11,061 nt of DNA from Thalassiosira profunda (taxonomy: Eukaryota > Bacillariophyta > Thalassiosirophyceae > Thalassiosirales > Thalassiosiraceae). Position numbers and translations under genes: made by a program. The notes under the pieces were generated by a model. That model saw only the letters and a program-made list of their open reading frames with translations, searched no databases and had not been told where the DNA came from. Positions 5,700 through 11,061 of the stretch are shown here, in pieces. Position 1 is the first letter of the stretch. The number at the start of each line of letters is the position of its first letter. Location: the NCBI GenBank assembly GCA_036939355.1, contig JALLAP010000678.1, forward strand, positions 1 to 11,061, written 5' to 3'.

Positions 5700-7208
5700 A
5701 TGGCCCACGTCGATGCAGCCGGGGACGCCCAAGAGCGACCTATGATGCCGCGTGCAATCGAGGGCGTCATCTTCGGCCGCCGCTCCTTGGGAAGAAAGCT
5801 CGCCTTCGCGGACGTCGCTCTCTCAAACGATGGCCTGTCTGCATTTGATGATACCGATGGGTGCGGTGGCGAGTCTTCCGAGGAGGGGCGCCAAATCAGA
5901 CTCGTCTTCGTACGGCAGTCCTTCCTCGGCCCGTTGGATTCATCGCTGCTGCTCGAGGGAGAAGACACATCATATGCACATATCTTGGATGAGCCGTTCC
6001 CCACCAAGATGTCGAGCCTGCCGTACGGCGCAGCCTTCACCGCGCAGCTGGGAAGATGTCAGCAGGTGCCCTCCAAAGACGGCAGCGGCAGACTTGAACA
6101 CGTGTGGGAGGTATCTAAATGGAAGATCAGGGAGCACCCGCGAGAATTGGCGGAGCAGTCGGCGTCTCTCGAACAAAGGGCACCGCTGGAGACGGGAAGC
6201 GGGGCAATGTCATGTTCCAACTACTTGAAAGCTCGCAAAGAGGCGCATCAATTGGCTCAACGGCACAAAATATACCTTACTCAGGCAAAGGGTGGGGCCG
6301 CAAATGCATCAATTGTTTCACCCGGCGACAGAAATGGCGAGAAAGAGTCCAAACCAAGCAAAGCAAACAACGAACTCACTGCAACTGACCTCTCAGACAT
6401 CCACCACGGAGGAAAGCAGGCTAAGGCCAAACGGGCCAGGATCTTTGCATCGTGGGTATTGGAAACTTTCTTTGGCAGTCGTGGCAGTGCAGACGGCGAC
6501 CTCGTAGATGGAATGTTTTGTCAACCATGCAGCATCGATGCTGAAGATTCCACGGGGCCATCAATGCAAAATGTTCATGTGCTCGACATTGCCGGAGGGA
6601 AGGGCCAGCTCTCTTTGGAATTGGTGGCTCAGCAGATGGCGAGCATGTCATCAATTAGGAAATGCACAATTATCGACCCTCTGGTGCGAAAGGGAGATGA
6701 AAAGCAACGACAGGCTAGGTTGAAGCGGGCCAGGAGCCGGGTGGAGTGGCTGCGACAGGAGAGGCAGAACGAAATGTCTTCAATCTCAAACACCGATGCA
6801 GACAATGGCAATATGCGCCTACCGCCAGACGTCTCTATCGAGCATCTTGCTGCCTGCTTTACGGTGGAATCATTTCCTCAACTCAAGACAAAACTTGCTG
6901 AGGACCAAACACTTATGCTCCTGGGGTTGCACCCCGACCAATGCACGGAGGATATATTAGATGCGGCGCTCGAGCACAACCTGTCGGTGGCGGTCGTTCC
7001 CTGCTGTGTATTTCCGGACCTGTTTCCTTCCCGGCGGATGTTGCCTAGGAGGGCGAATGATGTGGATCACAGTGGCAATGCTTCTGTGAGAACATATGAC
7101 GACTTTCTGCAATATTTATTGGCCAAGGATGATGGGTTGCAAATGACAACGCTGCCTTTCGCCGGAAAGAATAAAGTTATCTGGCGAGATGTAAAATGGT
7201 CTGATTGA
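5700..7208 (+). CDS. OB-like domain plus SAM-dependent methyltransferase-like protein
   Basis: From the ATG at 5700 (context CACCATGG) the product has 502 residues. Residues 20-145 contain GVIFGRRSLGRKLAFADVAL and later WEVSKWKI. This pattern resembles the OB-fold of aminoacyl-tRNA synthetases and suggests nucleic-acid binding. A charged linker (about 155-245) leads to a Rossmann-type methyltransferase core. Motif I is VLDIAGGKGQLSLEL (294-308), an acidic strand is CTIIDP (322-327), and then come LLGLHPDQCTE (407-417) and VVPCCVFPDLFPSRR (432-446). The end is VRTYDDFLQYLL and LPFAGKNKVIW. The HPDQ and PCC motifs recall METTL25/TRM13-like enzymes and uncharacterised fungal and protist proteins. 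The substrate is unknown, and an RNA is my guess. An in-frame ATG at 5448 would add 84 Gly/Arg-rich residues. Its stop is only 36 bases from the facing carrier stop. Confidence 0.75.
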   Translation: MAHVDAAGDAQERPMMPRAIEGVIFGRRSLGRKLAFADVALSNDGLSAFDDTDGCGGESSEEGRQIRLVFVRQSFLGPLDSSLLLEGEDTSYAHILDEPFPTKMSSLPYGAAFTAQLGRCQQVPSKDGSGRLEHVWEVSKWKIREHPRELAEQSASLEQRAPLETGSGAMSCSNYLKARKEAHQLAQRHKIYLTQAKGGAANASIVSPGDRNGEKESKPSKANNELTATDLSDIHHGGKQAKAKRARIFASWVLETFFGSRGSADGDLVDGMFCQPCSIDAEDSTGPSMQNVHVLDIAGGKGQLSLELVAQQMASMSSIRKCTIIDPLVRKGDEKQRQARLKRARSRVEWLRQERQNEMSSISNTDADNGNMRLPPDVSIEHLAACFTVESFPQLKTKLAEDQTLMLLGLHPDQCTEDILDAALEHNLSVAVVPCCVFPDLFPSRRMLPRRANDVDHSGNASVRTYDDFLQYLLAKDDGLQMTTLPFAGKNKVIWRDVKWSD

Positions 7209-7244
7209 AGAAAAGCAACCAGTTTCTTTGCAATAATGGATCCC

Positions 7245-8212
7245 CTAGCCTTCGTTTGTCAGAATCCTCCTGAATTCGTCGTACGACACGAGCACCAGAG
7301 CCGATCCGATGCACCGTATGAGATTAACGCCCAGGCCACGGTAGAATCCCTTGAATCCCTCATTGGCCCAGATGCGACGGAAGCATTGGATTGTATTGCG
7401 ATATTTCGTCTCGTGCTCTTTCTTTCCTGCTTCCATCATCAAGCGACGGCGAACACTGTCGAGCGGATAATGCAGCGTCGAGGCCGCCATGGATACAAAT
7501 TGGGCAGCCCCGAATCGCTCAGCCACGCTCATTTCCCTCCCTGCTCTTTGGCTCTCGCTCTTAACGAAATCGTAACCTCCCAAATACACGAAGCGGTGCA
7601 TCGACACGGAGATCAACGCGATGCCGTACCCTTTGTAAAAGCCCCGGAAGCCATCGGACGCAAAATCTTGCGCACCACATCTCTCATGCCGGCAGGGTAC
7701 ATTCGCTCGCCCTTGGTGCCCACGTCGGTGGCCAGCCGCGTCCGCATAAATCCCAGCGGATAGAGAAAGGAAATCGTCGTGGCTCCGGCCAGCCCGCCGC
7801 TCACGAAGGATTGCAACAATCGTCTTTTTCGATCTCCGCCATTCTCTATTCGTAGCGATGGATGTCGCACTTCGAGTGATGCCAAAGCACCGAACGACGC
7901 GCGCTTATACCAGTTTAGGAACACAAAGTTGAGCGCCGAGACGCCTCCTTCGATCAAGATTGTGGGTGCATTCCCTCGCCACAACGAGAGGAGGCCCTCC
8001 TTCTGGACGATGTCGCGGAAGATTTGCAATGGATTCCGATGGCCCAACTCTGCGGACCCTCTGACGGAGCCGCGGAGCTGGACGAGGAGCTTGACGCGGT
8101 CGATGGGGGCGACGGCCGTGCGGGCGAAGACCCCGGCCGCGGCTCCGGCGACGGCATCGGTGATGGCCGCCCGGGGACGGGAAGAGCTGCCGCCGCCGGC
8201 ATCGCCTTTCAT
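7245..8212 (-). CDS. ADP/ATP-carrier-like mitochondrial carrier (SLC25 family), frame broken once
   Basis: This six-helix SLC25 carrier most resembles the ADP/ATP translocase of the inner mitochondrial membrane. Repeat 1 reads AVAPIDRVKLLVQ (34-46) and WRGNAPTILI. Repeat 2 reads FVSGGLAGATTISFLYPLGFMRTRLATDVG. Repeat 3 reads YPLDSVRRRLMM and FYRGLGVNLIRCIGSALVL. The ATG frame from 8212 goes out of family after RKIL (about residue 184) and stops at 7613. The continuation, SDGFRGFYKGYG then ISVSMHRFVYLGGYDF, is in the other frame down to 7245. One extra base in the AAAA run at 7662-7665 gives KIFASDGFRGFYKGYG and 322 residues. RRRLMM is a near match to the RRRMMM signature. The second PX[DE]XX[KR] motif is PLGFMR, with Gly for Asp. 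The exact substrate is uncertain. Confidence 0.85.
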
Positions 8213-8508
8213 CGTTCCGCGCGGCGTCCGCCAACTAACAGCCTCCTTGCCGCGCCATCAGGAGCAGTGACCCTGGCGAGGGCTGTGCGGGCGAAGACCC
8301 CGGCGGCATCGGTGACGGCATCTCCCGTCATCGTTCACCACCATGCACGTTCTTGCGCGCGCGCGCCTGCGGCCTCGCGGCTCGGCGCCAAGACACATGT
8401 CTCAAAATCGGGCCACCCAGGGCCACCCAAATTACGCAAAAGCAAAAGAGCCGACCGACTCCTGCTACCGAGCCCGCAACAACCCCAGATCATCCGCCGC
8501 CAACCGCA
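8213..8508. promoter_or_regulatory. Divergent promoter region of the carrier and PWP1 genes
   Basis: The two start codons are 296 bases apart. The carrier-proximal half holds a decayed copy of the carrier's own first codons (8285-8334). The PWP1-proximal part contains a GC alternation (GCGCGCGCGCG at about 8355-8365) and a short direct repeat of GGGCCACCCA at 8410-8429. No TATA box stands out. Confidence 0.4.
8285..8334 (-). pseudogene. Truncated duplicate of the carrier gene's 5' end
   Basis: On the minus strand this reads GAACG-ATG followed by codons for MTGDAVTDAAGVFARTALA. The real gene starts GAACG-ATG and reads MKGDAG, then ITDAVAG, then AAGVFARTAVA. The 19 bases GTGCGGGCGAAGACCCCGG occur at 8118-8136 and 8285-8303, and CGGCATCGGTGA at 8152-8163 and 8304-8315. 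The copy has lost two internal blocks and lies 119 bases upstream of the true ATG, out of frame with it. It is a local duplication that has since shrunk, or a remnant of an older start. Confidence 0.65.
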
Positions 8509-10743
8509 ATGATCGCCGCCGTCGCCTGGATCCCCGCCGGGCGGGCCGCCCCGGAGCCGCGCAAGTACGAGTCGTCGCGGGCCGAGCGGGCGTTTTTGCA
8601 GAAATTGCAGGAGGGCGGGCTCGCCGGGGAGGAGGAGGAGGATGCTGATGCCGCCGATGCCGAAGTCGCTGGCGAAGCCGATCACGATGGCTCGGACGGT
8701 GGATGGGAGGACGTGGACGAGGAAGTGAATGGCGAAGAGAAGGCAAAGAAGCTGCCCGATGTCGATCCCGGCAGCCTCCCGGCCGATCTGCGGATGGACG
8801 ACTACTCCGACGGCGAGGGCGGCGGGGACGGGGGCGTGGGCGACTTGGTGATGGGCAAGGTGAGCCATTTTGTCGGCGTCGACTGTTTAGTATGTCTATT
8901 GTTGCAATGCGTTGCCAACACACGCCTTTTGCCTTATGCACAAACTGCGCTCCGTGACCCCGGAAATCGTCGTCCGATGGCATCCATCATTCTGTCAAAC
9001 CAACCAAACAATCACCCCTCATATTGACCCACCGCCCTCTCGGTGCCACCGCCCGCCCCCCATTTCGGCATTCCTGTTGTGTGACGCCCACCCCCATAAC
9101 CAAAAATGTCATGAAAGGATGCCGAAATGATGGGCGCCTCCGACGACGACGACGAACCCGAGGTACGTGACGCCAACGAGGACGATGCGGAAGGCAGCGG
9201 AGATGGTGACGACAGCAGTGACAGCGAGGACGAGGACGACCTCGCCGACGTGCCCGACACCCGCGAGTACATGCCTCTGGATGTGGAAGGACTCCAGGCC
9301 ATTGGCATCGGGGGCGGCCAAATCCAGGGACTTGCGGGCCCCGACGGCGACAGGTACACGATGGAGGACTTCCGCAACATGACCTTCAACGGCGACGAGC
9401 TCGACGACGATGAGGACGACGAGGACGCGGACGACTTGGAAGACGCGCGGATCCGGGAGGGGGACGCGCTGTTGGTTGTCGCCAAGGCGGAGGAGGACTT
9501 TGCTTCGTTGGAGGTCAACGTCTTTGACGCCGAGAACGCGAACCTGTACGTCCACCACGACATCCCCCTGCCGTCCTTCCCGCTGTGTTTGGCATTGGGG
9601 AGCGTCGTGGCCTCGTACGACGGAAACGCCGACGCGGCGTCCGGAAATTACGTCGCCGTGGGATCCTTCGAGCCGGGCATCGAAATCTGGAACCTCGACG
9701 TGCTGAACGCGTTGGAGCCCACCATCGTGCTGGGGGGAACGGACACCCGCGGCGCCGAGGAGGAGTGGCTGCGGGCGCAGCTGCCCGCCGGTGCGGCCCT
9801 CGGCGGAAGGAAGAAGAAGACGAAGAAGGGCGGAGGCGAGAGCGGATTGCGCGAGGGAAGCCACTCCGACGCCGTCATGGGATTGAGCTGGAATTCCGTG
9901 CATAAGCAGGTGCTGGCCAGCGGATCGGCCGACGGGACGGTCAAGCTGTGGGACGTCACGGGTGGCGGGAGCGGCGGGGACTACGTCCGGCCGTCGGCGA
10001 CATTGACTCATCACACGGACAAGGTCCCGTGCGTGGCGTGGCACCCGTCCGAGGGCACGTTGCTCGCCACGGGCGGGTACGATCGCAAAGTGTGCCTGGT
10101 CGACGCCCGGTCCGCGGCCGCGGGGCAGAGCAGTGTGAAGAAGGCGAAACTGCCGGCCGACTGCGAGGCGCTGGCGTGGGATCCGCACCGTCCGCAATAC
10201 CTCACGGCCGCGAGCGAGGACGGCACCGTGCAGTGCTGGGACGTGCGCAAGTTCGGGGCGGGCCCGGCGTGGAGCTTCGTGGCGCACGAGTACGGCGGCG
10301 TGAGCGACATTGGCTACAACGCGAAAGTGCCGGGGATGCTCGTGACGTGCTCCATCGACAAGACGGTGGCGCTGTGGGATGCGAGCAACGCAACGGAGGG
10401 AGCGGCGCCGACGCCGTGCGGGTCCAAGGACATGAACGTGGGCAAGCTGCACTCGGTGTCGTGTTATCCCTCCGCGCCGTGGCTGCTGGCGTGCGGCGGG
10501 AGTGGCAACGACCTGGCAATCTGGGACATGGAGAGCGAGGACGCCATTCAGAAGCGGTTCGCGGGCCGCGTCGATGGTGGGAGCGACAGTGGTGCGCCGT
10601 CGACAAAGGAGGGAACGGAGCCGGACTTCGAAGCGGTCATGGCCACGGAGGGCGGCGCGGCGGCGGAAAAGGCGTTGGAAGGGATGACAAAGTCGAAGAA
10701 GAAGAAGAGCAAGAAGAAGGGAAAGGCACACAAGAGGAAATGA
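8509..10743 (+). CDS. PWP1: PWP1 (periodic tryptophan protein 1), WD40 ribosome-biogenesis factor, two exons
   Basis: Exons 8509-8859 and 9118-10743 join in phase 0 to give 658 residues. Human PWP1, about 500 residues, is a nucleolar WD40 protein linked to rRNA synthesis and large-subunit assembly. The start MIAAVAWIPAG matches the family's VAWV opening. Acidic low-complexity stretches follow (about 40-70, 121-165 and 210-225), longer than in animals. LYVHHDIPLP and GNYVAVGSFEPGIEIWNLDV (about 260-312) match strongly conserved blocks. WD repeats end at KLWD (about 395), CLVD (445), QCWD (491), ALWD (537) and AIWD (586). The C-terminus is a Lys-rich tail (SKKKKSKKKGKAHKRK), a likely nuclear/nucleolar signal. 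A large basic insert (RKKKTKKGG, about 348-356) sits before the first of these repeats. The gene is head-to-head with the carrier. Confidence 0.92.
8860..9117 (+). other. Spliceosomal intron of PWP1 (258 bases)
   Basis: The donor is AAG|GTGAGC after codon 117 and the acceptor is ATGAAAG|GAT. Splicing keeps the frame (MGK then DAEMMGAS). From 8891 to 9115 the plus strand contains no AG dinucleotide, so the acceptor at 9116-9117 is the first one after 8890. There is no strong polypyrimidine tract directly at the acceptor. CATAAC at about 9095-9100 is a possible branch site. If retained, the frame stops at 9025-9027 and truncates the protein before all WD repeats. Confidence 0.88.
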
Positions 10744-10849
10744 TTCTTCCGTTGTGGGCAAGCACTCTCTAGAGAGATATCAAACACAGGAATCCTACCT
10801 ACTCAATTTCCTAGCTTCGCGATTGGGTTCCAATTCTGTACAAATGCTC
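10744..10849. other. Convergent spacer between PWP1 and the last gene
   Basis: The 106 bases separate facing stop codons and must hold both 3' ends. A small palindrome, CTCTCTAGAGAG, lies at about 10766-10777 and might form a hairpin. No AATAAA is present on either strand. Confidence 0.4.
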
Positions 10850-11061
10850 CTAAGCCTGTGGAGCCGTCTTCTTGTGCGTCCCGAGACCAACTAGTGGAGG
10901 CGAGGGCACTCTAGACGCAAATAACTTCTTCACCTTGAGTCTAGGGCTCAAGCATTCCTGATCCTCGCTTTTGGCCACTGTGGCCGGAGAGGCCGGGGCC
11001 ACCTCACCCCGACGCTGGGACAACGAGAGCTGAGAGATGCTCGAGAGAATGGACCGCGCCG
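10850..11061 (-). CDS. C-terminal 69 codons of an unrecognised protein (partial)
   Basis: The minus strand is open from the window edge to a TAG at 10850-10852, without a start codon inside the window. It reads SILSSISQLSLSQRR near the cut, then VAKSEDQECLSPRLKVKK and VPSPPLVGLGTHKKTAPQA at the end. The other two minus frames stop early. The Ser/Pro/Lys-rich composition with SPR and SPP sites looks like a disordered tail with possible proline-directed phosphorylation sites. No domain is visible, so the protein cannot be named. It is convergent with PWP1 and continues the alternating strand order. Confidence 0.55.
   Translation of the reverse strand, partial: ARSILSSISQLSLSQRRGEVAPASPATVAKSEDQECLSPRLKVKKLFASRVPSPPLVGLGTHKKTAPQA

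Noticed and set aside
8355..8365. Alternating GC run as a Z-DNA or regulatory element
   Set aside because: Eleven bases of GC alternation is unremarkable in a GC-rich spacer.
9109..10761. A 550-codon open frame antisense to PWP1
   Set aside because: It is Arg/Leu/Val-rich, has no domain, and mirrors the strongly GC-biased codons of a well-conserved WD40 gene. It is an antisense shadow.
1..11061. CRISPR arrays, insertion sequences, phage genes or bacterial defence systems
   Set aside because: No spaced repeats, transposase or integrase motifs, or terminal inverted repeats were seen, and the gene content is ordinary eukaryotic.

Overview
The window is nuclear DNA of a compact, gene-dense eukaryote. 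The evidence is a spliceosomal intron with consensus ends, RBX1 and PWP1 homologues, a mitochondrial carrier, a secreted glycosyl hydrolase with a signal peptide and N-glycosylation sequons, and CACCATGG-type start contexts. There are no operons or Shine-Dalgarno sites. A eukaryotic TsaE gene beside a MYND-finger gene, few introns and short spacers suggest a microalga or other stramenopile. A centric diatom such as Thalassiosira is my best guess, made from memory of such proteins and not from a search.

Layout, with strands strictly alternating: a partial C-terminus (+, to 74); a small two-helix membrane protein (-, 508-801); a MYND zinc-finger protein (+, 1347-2035); organelle-type TsaE, the t6A tRNA-modification ATPase (-, 2184-2984); a secreted GH27 alpha-galactosidase (+, 3306-4681); the cullin-RING subunit RBX1 (-, 4989-5381); an OB-like/SAM-methyltransferase-like protein (+, 5700-7208); an ADP/ATP-carrier-like protein (-, 7245-8212); the WD40 ribosome-biogenesis protein PWP1 with one intron (+, 8509-10743); and the C-terminus of an unrecognised protein (-, 10850-11061). 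Neighbours therefore meet head-to-head across shared 296-321 bp promoters (about 500 bp in one case) or tail-to-tail across 36-433 bp.

The genes do not form one pathway. They are housekeeping and metabolic genes, and the divergent pairs could be co-regulated: TsaE with galactosidase, RBX1 with methyltransferase, carrier with PWP1.

Three genes (MYND, galactosidase, carrier) each need one extra base to read through. In each case a homopolymer of 4 or 5 bases lies at the break, so sequencing undercalls are more likely than real pseudogenes. The most interesting biology is an RBX1 that lacks all four ligands of the third zinc while keeping the eight RING cross-brace ligands, the OB-like plus methyltransferase fusion, a decayed copy of the carrier's 5' end in its own promoter, and an intron with 225 bases free of AG before its acceptor. 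I found no CRISPR array, transposon, rRNA or tRNA, and no obviously new multi-gene system.
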